Positions 5,871-12,379 of a stretch of 12,379 nt of DNA are shown piece by piece. Made by a program: the position numbers and the translations under genes. The DNA is from Deltaproteobacteria bacterium (lineage in GTDB: Bacteria > Desulfobacterota > SM23-61): contig JAOUFX010000024.1 of NCBI GenBank assembly GCA_029857975.1, positions 1-12,379 of the forward strand, given 5' to 3'. Below the pieces are notes generated by a model, which saw only the letters and a program-made list of their open reading frames with translations, did no database searches and was not told where the DNA came from. Positions within the stretch are counted from its first letter, which is position 1; each line of letters begins with the position of its first letter.

Positions 5871-7708
5871 CGCAGTGCAGCCTTTCCCTCTTCTTCTAAA
5901 CCCAGCTCTTTAAGTTTTTCTGGCTTTGGTACACCCTGCTTATCCCAGTTGCACACCTGGTAATAGTCCTGTAAAAGGACATCCAATTCAACCACGTGCC
6001 CCTTTGCTGGACCGTCTGGCATGGGTTCTTTCAGGAGTCGAGGCGGCAAAGTATCTTCTTTTCCCGTAATGCCTTCCCTTAGGTTGAATAATCTTTCCAG
6101 GTTCCATATACGTTCGGCGGCCTTGAATAAATCCTGCTCGGTCAGGGTAACTCCCACAACACAAGAAAAGAGGCTCGCTAATTCTTTTATATCCATCCCC
6201 CCATTGTTGGGAGGAAAGATGCAAACCCCTAACGAGTCCATTAACGCCGTCCGATGGTGATAAAACTGAGCAACCGCTCCCTTGCCCTCTGTGGAAAGAG
6301 GGTCAATGTAGGGGGGAACCCCAAAAGTCTCACGGGAAATGAGGCCTCTTTCATGGCAACCGCCTCGAGGAGAGGTAGAGTAGGTAAGGGCCATGGACTT
6401 GGCTCCGCGAGGATCATAGGCCGGGATTTCCATGCCTTTCACCTGCATGGCGAAGTAAATCGAACTTCTCCCAATTTTTTCTGCAGCCCGCCGCGTTCCT
6501 TCAGCTAAGAGATCCCCGAGTCCTTGACGATTCCCAATTCGTCGCACCATCTCCACCATGGCCTGGTGATTTCCAAACTTTAAATCCAATCCTCCTAAGT
6601 CGGCCTTACTCAGAAGTCCCCTCTCGGCACATTCCATGGCAAATCCAATGCTGTTCCCCGTAGAAATCGTGTCCATCCCAAACTGATCGCACAAGCGATC
6701 CGCGGCAATGATGGCGTCAATGTTGCTATTCCCACATTGGGCCCCAAAGGCCCAGAAGGTTTCATACTCGGGGCCTTCCGTTTCAAAATCTTTATAAGGA
6801 GCCCTGGCCTTCGTCAAGTTGCCGCAAGCCACCGGACAATCGTGACAGGTGGTTTTTCGGATGACTCTTTCCTGTTGTTTGATGTGACTCACTTCATTAA
6901 TTTCTTCAAAAACTCCTCCCTGATAATTCCGTGTTGGAAATAGTCCTCGCTCATTGACAATGAGTTGGTTCCTCGGCGTCCCAAACTTTCCAAATAAGGC
7001 TAACTTCTCCACCCCCCGTGCTTTTTTCCGGATGGCCGTTTGGAGTTCTCGGAAGGCACCTCGTTGGACGATGGGAACCTGGCGTGTCCCACTCACGGCA
7101 ATGGCCTTGAGGTTTTTAGAAGCCATCACGACCCCGGCTCCCCCTCGGCCAACGGCCCTATAACCACTGATGATGGAAGCGAAACGAACTGCTTTCTCTC
7201 CTGCGGGTCCAGTACAGGCAATCTGGATCTGTTTATCTCCTCCCAATTCTTTTCGAATCATCTCCTGACAAGCATCGGTAAATTTCCCCAAAAGATGAGA
7301 GGCATTGCGGAACTCCACTTGCCCATCGTTAATCCAGAGATAAACCGGCTCATCCGCTCGCCCCTCAAAGATGAGCCCATCATAACCGGAATAACGCAGC
7401 CGGGCCCCAAAGAACCCACCCGCCAAACTCATAAGAATCGTCCCGGTGAGAGGTGATTTGGTTTCAACGCAGAACTTCGGACAAAAAGGGGCCCCCGTGC
7501 CGATCATCGGGCCAGCGTGGAAGATTAATTTATTGGCAGGGGATAATGGATCGGTGGAGGGCTCCAGTTCATCGAAGAGAATCTTGGCGCCCAATCCCCT
7601 TCCTCCTAAGAATTTAATAATCTTCGATCGATCAATCTCTTCTCGTTCAAAGTTTTTCCGAGTCAAATCGACCCGGAGAATAATATTTTTATATTCCTCC
7701 GCCTTCAT
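5867..7708 (-). CDS. Tungsten-containing aldehyde:ferredoxin oxidoreductase (AOR family)
   Basis: This 613-residue cytoplasmic enzyme would oxidise an aldehyde, with water, to the carboxylic acid and pass two electrons to ferredoxin. It is full length for the family. The N-terminal domain has FLGGRGLGAKILF (33-45) and the SLAGGFFGARLRYSGYDGLIFEG segment (94-116). The [4Fe-4S] ligands are C288, C291 and C295 (CHDCPVAC) plus C496 (DSLGVC). Tungstopterin-site hallmarks include EGPEYET (311-317) and AYDPRGAKSMALTYSTSPRGGCH (430-452). The ATG at 7708 follows GGGAG by about seven bases. The gene is coupled to a MoaD-like gene by a 4-base overlap and lies 182 bases downstream of an alcohol dehydrogenase, which suggests sequential alcohol to aldehyde to acid oxidation. 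Substrate class is not decidable here: aliphatic, aromatic or an unusual carbonyl are all possible. Confidence 0.93.
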   Translation of the reverse strand: MKAEEYKNIILRVDLTRKNFEREEIDRSKIIKFLGGRGLGAKILFDELEPSTDPLSPANKLIFHAGPMIGTGAPFCPKFCVETKSPLTGTILMSLAGGFFGARLRYSGYDGLIFEGRADEPVYLWINDGQVEFRNASHLLGKFTDACQEMIRKELGGDKQIQIACTGPAGEKAVRFASIISGYRAVGRGGAGVVMASKNLKAIAVSGTRQVPIVQRGAFRELQTAIRKKARGVEKLALFGKFGTPRNQLIVNERGLFPTRNYQGGVFEEINEVSHIKQQERVIRKTTCHDCPVACGNLTKARAPYKDFETEGPEYETFWAFGAQCGNSNIDAIIAADRLCDQFGMDTISTGNSIGFAMECAERGLLSKADLGGLDLKFGNHQAMVEMVRRIGNRQGLGDLLAEGTRRAAEKIGRSSIYFAMQVKGMEIPAYDPRGAKSMALTYSTSPRGGCHERGLISRETFGVPPYIDPLSTEGKGAVAQFYHHRTALMDSLGVCIFPPNNGGMDIKELASLFSCVVGVTLTEQDLFKAAERIWNLERLFNLREGITGKEDTLPPRLLKEPMPDGPAKGHVVELDVLLQDYYQVCNWDKQGVPKPEKLKELGLEEEGKAALR

Positions 7709-7890
7709 GATCCACTCCCATCAACTTCATGTTTTTCTCCCGCCCCAGGGTTTATTCCTCCAATCAGGGTGATTTGAATTCAACCATGGCATCTAGGGCC
7801 CGGGAGAACCTACCAATATTATGCTAAATTTTGCAGCGTGGCATTCGTTAATCGTTCGGACGGCTTTTGCGGCCTCCTTTTCCCCTCTGA

Positions 7891-9054
7891 TCATTTGGAT
7901 TCAGGGCTAAAGGCCTCCTGAAAGATGGCAACGGCATCCTCGGGTTGCACTTCTTTAATGTTCATGTGCAGCAGTCTCTGGCCTACCTCATGGGCTTTGA
8001 GGGCCAGAGAAGGTAATTCCTCCTTCTTAATACCATAATCCCTCAGATAAGGGGAAACGTTCATAGCCTCTTGGATGCGCAAAATGGCATCGGAAGCTTT
8101 ACGGGCGGCTTGTTCAGGGCTGAGCCCTTGCACCTTCTCCCCCAGAGCTTCAGCCACTTCCGCATAGATTTCCTCATGGCCTGGACAGTTAAAGCGAAGG
8201 ACCCAAGGAGCCAATACCGCCAGAGACTGGCAATGGGTAAAACCTTTATGATCAAAAACCAGAGCTAAGGCATGAATCGCACCGAGCCCACTGTTGGTCA
8301 TTCCGATCCCAGCGAGGGTTGCGGCCCGGGCCATCGCTTCTCGCGCTTCCATATCGGAACCATCGCAGTAGGCCCTGATTAGATATTTTGCGATCAAGCG
8401 GGTTGCCTCACCTGTATACATACGCGTAATGGGATTTGCGAAGCAGGAAGTGTGGCCCTCCACGGCATGAACCAAGGCATCCAGTCCCGTCTCTGCTGTC
8501 AGTTGGGGAGACATCTGCCTGCTCAGTTCTGGATCGACGATCGCGGCTTCGGGTACCGTCCTGGGATCCCAAATGGATTTTTTGGTTTCTTCTTCCGGAA
8601 CACTGACCACAATGGCCTGAGTGGTCTCCGTGCCGCTTCCAGCCGTGGTAGGAATCAGGATCGTGGGGATGCCGTTTCTCTTCAGCAAATTGCGTCCCAA
8701 GAGTGGCCGCATTTTCCCCCCGTGAACGGCTACCGCCGCCGCCCCCTTGGCCAAATCCATGGGAGAGCCGCCGCCAAGGCCTACGATTAGATCGAAGCCC
8801 TTCTCCCGGATCACTTTTGCGCATTCTTCCATGATCGCCACTCCCGGTTCAGGCGTCGGGTTGATGAAAATGTCAACACGCCGGGCATAGCCCCCCATTG
8901 CCTTTAGCGCTTTTTCCAGAATACCCAGTCTTTGCACATTGGGGCCGGTGACAATGAGGATGCGTTTGGGATCCCTCTGTTGGATGATCTTCTCTATAGA
9001 CTGTAAGGATCCGATACCCATGCAAAGGATCCTGGGTAGGACGACTTGATACAT
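7891..9054 (-). CDS. Iron-containing (group III) alcohol dehydrogenase
   Basis: This 387-residue enzyme would interconvert an alcohol and an aldehyde or ketone with NAD(P). The N-terminal nucleotide-binding domain has GLGGGSPMDLAK (92-103). The C-terminal helical domain supplies the metal ligands D192 and H196 (DALVH), H261 (GAIH) and H274 (FTHCQS), so the site is complete. The His four residues after the third ligand, part of the usual HxxxH, is Leu here (L265), in a stretch that otherwise fits the family. I use the ATG at 9054 because AAGAG lies about eight bases upstream; a TTG two codons earlier has no properly spaced site. The 114-base gap upstream holds an imperfect hairpin. Context points to it feeding an aldehyde to the AOR-family enzyme encoded next. 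Confidence 0.9.
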   Translation of the reverse strand: MYQVVLPRILCMGIGSLQSIEKIIQQRDPKRILIVTGPNVQRLGILEKALKAMGGYARRVDIFINPTPEPGVAIMEECAKVIREKGFDLIVGLGGGSPMDLAKGAAAVAVHGGKMRPLLGRNLLKRNGIPTILIPTTAGSGTETTQAIVVSVPEEETKKSIWDPRTVPEAAIVDPELSRQMSPQLTAETGLDALVHAVEGHTSCFANPITRMYTGEATRLIAKYLIRAYCDGSDMEAREAMARAATLAGIGMTNSGLGAIHALALVFDHKGFTHCQSLAVLAPWVLRFNCPGHEEIYAEVAEALGEKVQGLSPEQAARKASDAILRIQEAMNVSPYLRDYGIKKEELPSLALKAHEVGQRLLHMNIKEVQPEDAVAIFQEAFSPESK

Positions 9055-9079
9055 AGGCAATACTCTTGATGGGCAAGGC

Positions 9080-9120
9080 TCCCTGAGAATCCTTTTAAAA
9101 ATTTTAAGGATTCGTCGGGA
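9080..9120. promoter_or_regulatory. Hairpin between the SRPBCC gene and the alcohol dehydrogenase gene
   Basis: GAATCCTT (9087-9094) pairs with AAGGATTC (9106-9113) around an 11-base AT-rich loop. TCCC (9080-9083) and GGGA (9117-9120) can extend the stem beyond a 3x3 internal loop. No T-tract follows on either strand, so it is not a standard intrinsic terminator. It sits in the leader of the alcohol dehydrogenase gene, and mRNA processing or regulation are options. Confidence 0.4.
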
Positions 9121-9168
9121 AAGTCCGGAATAACCCAGTCATTGAAGCGGGTGAAATTAAACGGCCAG

Positions 9169-9678
9169 CTATGCTACTTGGGGCAACCCCTCGATGACGA
9201 TGGGTGCGCCCATAACTTTTCCAACATTGGCTACAAACTGGGATTCAAGCTTTGCGCGTTGCCCACCAATGATGGACTCGTAAATCCTTTTCATTTGCCC
9301 TACGGCATTGGCATTAATTTTGAAATGGATCCGGGTTTTGGTGGGGTTGATCTCTTCCAGTTCCAAAATAATATGCAGCTTCGTCTTTGATTCCGTGACC
9401 ACTTTGCCAAATTTCTTGGTCACTTCTCCAGGTTCAGTTTCCCCCCTCGCCTCTAAATACCGATCATTCTTACGTTCTGTAATCGAAACAACCGCCTTGC
9501 TGTCTAAGGGAATAAGCCCAAGTTTTAGCCGTAAATCACAATTTACCGTGTTTTCATCGATTTTTTGAAAGGACCTGCAGGTCGGGACACATCCTGCGAT
9601 AGCCGCCACGTCATTGAAAAATTTCCAAACCGACTCGACATCTTTTTCCGCAGTGAGATAATTCTCAATCGTAATCAT
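9169..9678 (-). CDS. CoxG-like SRPBCC (START-fold) protein
   Basis: This 169-residue protein resembles CoxG ('carbon monoxide dehydrogenase subunit G'), an SRPBCC-fold family with a deep hydrophobic ligand cavity. The evidence is the N-terminal ENYLTAEKDVESVWKFFNDV and AGCVPTCRS pattern, the central beta strands (residues about 45-125), and a long C-terminal helix (about 128-157) with FVANVGKVMG. No CO dehydrogenase genes are nearby. CoxG is known as a membrane-recruitment factor in some Mo hydroxylase systems, while many relatives bind hydrophobic small molecules. It starts at ATG 9678 with GGGAGG well placed, 38 bases after the COG1233 gene, so the two are very likely cotranscribed. A ligand-carrier or accessory role for that flavoprotein is an inference. 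Confidence 0.8.
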   Translation of the reverse strand: MITIENYLTAEKDVESVWKFFNDVAAIAGCVPTCRSFQKIDENTVNCDLRLKLGLIPLDSKAVVSITERKNDRYLEARGETEPGEVTKKFGKVVTESKTKLHIILELEEINPTKTRIHFKINANAVGQMKRIYESIIGGQRAKLESQFVANVGKVMGAPIVIEGLPQVA

Positions 9679-9716
9679 CCCTTTACCTCCCTAGTTTTTA
9701 ATGTAGATAGCCTTTA

Positions 9717-11297
9717 TTATGACTCCCACCATTTATGGATCCCGAAATCATCGGCAATCACATTGGCTGCGATGAAGCCCGGAGCCCCAATGAACCCCCC
9801 GCCCGGATGGCAACAGGACCCAGCCAAGTAGAGGTTTTTAATGGGAGTTTTGAACTGAGATAATTCGGGGATCGGACGATAATACTCTAATTGAGCCTGG
9901 ATCATCCGCCCCATGAAAACACCGCCTGCTTTCATGTTGTATAGTTTTTTCTCAATATCCAGGGGGGTGAAAGCAACCTTCATTAAAATGTTCTTTTCGT
10001 TGAGATTGGGGGCATATTCCCGCCATTTGGAGATGCAGAAATCCATATATTCCCCTTTGATCTGATCCCATTTTTCTGGCCCTCCGTCTTTGAGCGCATA
10101 GGGCACGGGCTGCCAGATCAATGCGGTGTGCTTTCCAGGAGGAGCCTGGATGGGATCGTAGATCGTGGGAACCGAGCAGAACATCCCCATGTGCTCGGGG
10201 AGTTTCCCGCTGCGGATCTCGGCCCAAAGAAGATCGTAGTCACGGGGTATTTCCAGGCCAATATTCAGTTTAAAAGCCTTATTGATGTTTGGGTCGAACT
10301 TAGCCGCGGTATGATTCGGAGGTTCATTTAAGGCCATATGCACCCCGAAGAGGGAGAAATCATCCAGTTTAAAGTTTTTGATCTTTTTGACAAACGCTTC
10401 CTCCAGATTTTCTTCGCCCACTAATTCCAAAAAGGTTTGTTTGAGATCTACGGCACTGGCGACAAATTTATTGGCATAGTATTTCTCTCCGTTAAGGGTC
10501 TCAACCCCTTTGGCTTCTCCGTTTTCGATGATAATTTTACTTACATGATGGTATCCCTGCGCCATGCCTCCATTGGCAAATAAGGCTCGCCATAAAGCAT
10601 GGGCCATGACATGGGAACCCCCTATGCAAAGCTGGGAATGCTCAACCTGACTGACGGTAAGGGGGATTACCGTGCCCAAGCCTGCATAATCTGGAACAAT
10701 CCCTCTGGGAATCGGCAATTGATGCAAAATGAGGGCTTTGACATATTCGTTTTCAAAATATTCATCGACCACATCCCTTGGGCTCAACCTTCCCATGCGG
10801 AGGAAGTCCAACCCTTCGGGAGTTGCCTGCAAAATGGTCGCTTGAGCGGCGGGAGGTTGGGGTTGGGTAAATAAGGCGGGGATAACGACAGATTGCATGA
10901 AATCCCCGTAGTTTTCGGCCATCTCGCGGTAGGTAACTGCATCCTTCTTAGAAACCTGAGCAATAGATTCACAGGTCTTCTCAATATCAGCATGCATGGT
11001 AATGGCCTGCCCATTTTTCAAGGCAATACCTGCCTGAACGGGTGGGCGAAAATACCGGGCATTAAATTTTTCAAGCTCCAAATCTTTATAGCAAGGCATG
11101 ATGTTGATGGTCTCGTGGAAGTGGGAGTGCAAATTATGAAGGAATCCAGGAATTGTAATTTCTTCTGTGCTCAAACCGCCCCCGATTTCAATCCGTCTTT
11201 CCAGGATGAGGGTTTTCACGCCAGATTTGGCTAAATAATTTGCTAAGATCAGGCCGTTGTGGCCTCCCCCAATGATAATGGCATCATAATTTGACAT
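9717..11297 (-). CDS. Phytoene desaturase-like FAD oxidoreductase (COG1233), full length
   Basis: This 526-residue flavoprotein belongs to the family of carotenoid desaturases, isomerases and retinol saturases. Its members add, remove or move C=C bonds in hydrophobic substrates. The N-terminal FAD dinucleotide-binding motif is AIIIGGGHNGLILANYLAKSG (residues 6-26), with LERR about eight residues later and the family's GGGLSTEE. The C-terminal FAD motif is LYLAGSCCHPGGGFIGAPGFIAAN (about 491-514). No signal peptide or transmembrane segment is obvious. The ATG at 11297 has AAGGAGG six bases upstream. A paralog lies 265 bases upstream in the same direction, and a CoxG-like gene follows 38 bases downstream. 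No phytoene synthase or other carotenoid gene is visible, so carotenoid work is unlikely but not excluded. Confidence 0.88.
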   Translation of the reverse strand: MSNYDAIIIGGGHNGLILANYLAKSGVKTLILERRIEIGGGLSTEEITIPGFLHNLHSHFHETINIMPCYKDLELEKFNARYFRPPVQAGIALKNGQAITMHADIEKTCESIAQVSKKDAVTYREMAENYGDFMQSVVIPALFTQPQPPAAQATILQATPEGLDFLRMGRLSPRDVVDEYFENEYVKALILHQLPIPRGIVPDYAGLGTVIPLTVSQVEHSQLCIGGSHVMAHALWRALFANGGMAQGYHHVSKIIIENGEAKGVETLNGEKYYANKFVASAVDLKQTFLELVGEENLEEAFVKKIKNFKLDDFSLFGVHMALNEPPNHTAAKFDPNINKAFKLNIGLEIPRDYDLLWAEIRSGKLPEHMGMFCSVPTIYDPIQAPPGKHTALIWQPVPYALKDGGPEKWDQIKGEYMDFCISKWREYAPNLNEKNILMKVAFTPLDIEKKLYNMKAGGVFMGRMIQAQLEYYRPIPELSQFKTPIKNLYLAGSCCHPGGGFIGAPGFIAANVIADDFGIHKWWES

Positions 11298-11353
11298 CCT
11301 GAGCCTCCTTTTTATCCTAAATTGGCAGAAGGATTTTTAATCGGAGAGTGGAA

Positions 11354-11404
11354 ATGAAATTTTTAGGCTATTCATACGACTTAGTTAAAGCGGCCCGTAT
11401 CTGA
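11354..11404 (+). CDS. Very short candidate ORF (16 residues)
   Basis: An ATG at 11354 follows GGAGAG and reads MKFLGYSYDLVKAARI before TGA at 11402-11404. It lies on the strand opposite to all neighbours, inside the gap between the two COG1233 genes. The start looks like a normal protein start. With no family match and this length it may be a dead 5' end of a gene or coincidence. Confidence 0.12.
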   Translation: MKFLGYSYDLVKAARI

Positions 11405-11417
11405 ATTTCGGCCGTAT
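11391..11417. repeat. Near-identical direct repeat CGGCC(C)GTAT
   Basis: CGGCCCGTAT (11391-11400) and CGGCCGTAT (11409-11417) lie 18 bases apart, about two helical turns, upstream of the COG1233 gene that starts at 11297. This spacing would suit two sites for one regulator on the same DNA face. Only two copies are seen. Confidence 0.3.
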
Positions 11418-11466
11418 GCTTAGCGACCACTTAATTATTTTTATTTCTGGGGAGGAGGAATTTTAA

Positions 11467-11562
11467 GTGCTTTACATATATCGAACCCAAAATTTTTATC
11501 AATGGGGAGTACAGGAAGACAGGGTGACGTCTTCGGACAATGTCTTTCAGGGCATATCTTAG
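11467..11562 (+). CDS. Candidate 31-residue small ORF with a strong ribosome binding site
   Basis: A GTG at 11467 is preceded by GGGGAGGAGG (11450-11459) at about seven bases. The peptide begins VLYIYRTQNFYQWGVQED and stops with TAG at 11560-11562, exactly next to the stop codon (11563) of the COG1233 paralog coming from the other side. It is aromatic-rich with no recognised family. The strong Shine-Dalgarno sequence and tail-to-tail fit are the only support. No + strand promoter is evident. Confidence 0.22.
   Translation: MLYIYRTQNFYQWGVQEDRVTSSDNVFQGIS
11475..11502 (-). promoter_or_regulatory. Promoter candidate for the full-length COG1233 gene
   Basis: On the minus strand TTGATA (11502-11497) and TATATG (11480-11475) are 16 bases apart, matching 5/6 and 4/6 of sigma70 hexamers. 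A transcript from here would carry a leader of about 170 bases before the start at 11297, including the CGGCC(C)GTAT repeats. This would let the second COG1233 gene and the CoxG-like gene be expressed apart from the first paralog. Confidence 0.35.
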
Positions 11563-12379
11563 TTAGCGCAACTTTGACCAGAGTTCTCTAAGGTTATGCG
11601 TATTCCACCATTTTTTAATCTTCAAATCTTCACAAATAGCACTGGCCGCGTTATAACCCGGAGCGCCGGTGCAGTTGCCGAAGGGATGGGACCCGGATCC
11701 GCAAAGATACAATCCCTCGATGGGCGTGCGGTAAGGCGGCAAGCCCGGGAAGGGCCGATTCTCCAGCATCTGGTCGAAAGTCGCCGCTCCCACGCAATGG
11801 TCTCCGCCTTTCATGTTGATCAGTTTTCTCTCCACATCGAGGGGGCTGAAAGAATACTTGGCGATGATGTTCTTGACATCACAATTGGGAGCATACTGGC
11901 GCCATCTCTCGAGGCATACCTCCATGTACTCGTCTTTAACCCGGTCCCAGGCTTCCGGCCCCCCGTCCTTCAGGTGGTAAGGGGCGAACTGCCACAGGAA
12001 GGCCGTGTGTTTTCCGGGAGGGGCTTGTGTGGGATCATGAAGAGTTGGGACCGCACATTGCATCCCTGGCCTTTTTGGGGGAACCCCCTCATCAATCTCT
12101 CGGAGATGGGCTTCAAAATCGGCTATACTTTCCAAGCCTACATTGTAATTGAAGCCGATGTTGATGTCCGGATTGAAGGAGGCGGATTTATAACGTAAAG
12201 GTTCATTGAGAGCCAAATGGGCGCTGAAGAGAACCAGCTTCGAAAATTTGAACTTTTTAACCTTCTCTACGACATTCTTCGGAAGCTTATCTTCCCCTAC
12301 CAATTCTAAGAAAGTCTGGGGAATATCCACCGAACTGGCAACGCATTTCCGAGCGTAAAAGCGCCGGCCGTCGTCCAGG
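11563..12379 (-). CDS. Second phytoene desaturase-like FAD oxidoreductase (COG1233), 5' part outside window
   Basis: The visible 272 residues match the C-terminal half of the downstream COG1233 protein along their whole length, with shared blocks such as QTFLELVGE, ALNEP, QAPPGKHTA, LKDGGPE and a final KKWW. The frame is open to the right edge of the window and reads LDDGRRFYARKCVASS before those blocks, so the GTG at 12330 is not the start. The C-terminal FAD motif is LYLCGSGSHPFGNCTGAPGYNAAS, where the paralog has GSCCHPGGGFIGAPG. About 14 residues extend past KKWW compared with the paralog. The two enzymes probably arose by duplication and now differ near the flavin. They may act on successive intermediates or form a heteromer (inference). 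Confidence 0.85.
   Translation of the reverse strand, partial: LDDGRRFYARKCVASSVDIPQTFLELVGEDKLPKNVVEKVKKFKFSKLVLFSAHLALNEPLRYKSASFNPDINIGFNYNVGLESIADFEAHLREIDEGVPPKRPGMQCAVPTLHDPTQAPPGKHTAFLWQFAPYHLKDGGPEAWDRVKDEYMEVCLERWRQYAPNCDVKNIIAKYSFSPLDVERKLINMKGGDHCVGAATFDQMLENRPFPGLPPYRTPIEGLYLCGSGSHPFGNCTGAPGYNAASAICEDLKIKKWWNTHNLRELWSKLR

Noticed and set aside
9169..9678. CO dehydrogenase subunit G as part of a CO oxidation cluster
   Set aside because: The fold matches CoxG, but no coxL, coxM or coxS homologs are in the window, so only the family-level name is kept.
11596..12198. A 200-codon open frame on the + strand
   Set aside because: It is antisense to the second COG1233 gene, with no domain features.
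11563..12330. Reading the second COG1233 gene as a short protein starting at GTG 12330
   Set aside because: The frame continues to the window edge with sequence that aligns to the downstream paralog; it is a window truncation, not a short gene.
9717..12379. Carotenoid biosynthesis cluster
   Set aside because: Apart from the two COG1233 proteins, no phytoene synthase, cyclase or prenyl transferase is present, and the neighbours are anaerobic redox enzymes.

Overview
The window looks like chromosomal DNA of an anaerobic bacterium. It carries a tungsten-type aldehyde:ferredoxin oxidoreductase with a dedicated MoaD-like protein, an iron-type alcohol dehydrogenase, a flavin/iron-sulfur PreA-like protein, and heptad-type intergenic repeats. 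A Desulfobacterota (former Deltaproteobacteria) or similar syntrophic or sulfate-reducing lineage is my best guess, but no marker gene fixes the taxonomy.

Layout. The left edge (1-1190, + strand) is the 3' part of a LeuA/NifV-type acyltransferase gene, open from the first base of the window. A gene-poor stretch follows (1191-1653) with direct repeats, a promoter-like site, a small candidate ORF and a good intrinsic terminator. Next comes a minus-strand AbrB/PIN toxin-antitoxin pair (1654-2327) with a readable promoter and a 14-bp palindrome in the operator position. Region 2328-2904 has no convincing gene: it holds the TA promoter, small hairpins and perhaps a short decayed coding remnant.

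From 2905 to the right edge every gene is on the minus strand, so transcription runs from high to low coordinates. In that order they are: a phytoene-desaturase-like FAD oxidoreductase (COG1233, 5' end outside the window); a second COG1233 paralog; a CoxG/SRPBCC-like protein 38 bases after it; an iron-containing alcohol dehydrogenase; a tungsten aldehyde:ferredoxin oxidoreductase overlapping a MoaD/ThiS-like gene by 4 bases; a Gfo/Idh/MocA oxidoreductase; and a dihydropyrimidine dehydrogenase-like protein with a C-terminal two-cluster ferredoxin domain.

Taken together (inference), the minus-strand genes look like a catabolic or redox module. The COG1233 flavoproteins could desaturate, saturate or isomerise a hydrophobic or cyclic substrate. 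The alcohol dehydrogenase and the aldehyde:ferredoxin oxidoreductase could oxidise an alcohol through the aldehyde to the acid, giving reduced ferredoxin. The PreA-like protein could exchange electrons with ferredoxin in reducing or oxidising a C=C bond. The substrate cannot be read from the sequence. Gaps of 90-265 bases between several genes suggest more than one transcript.
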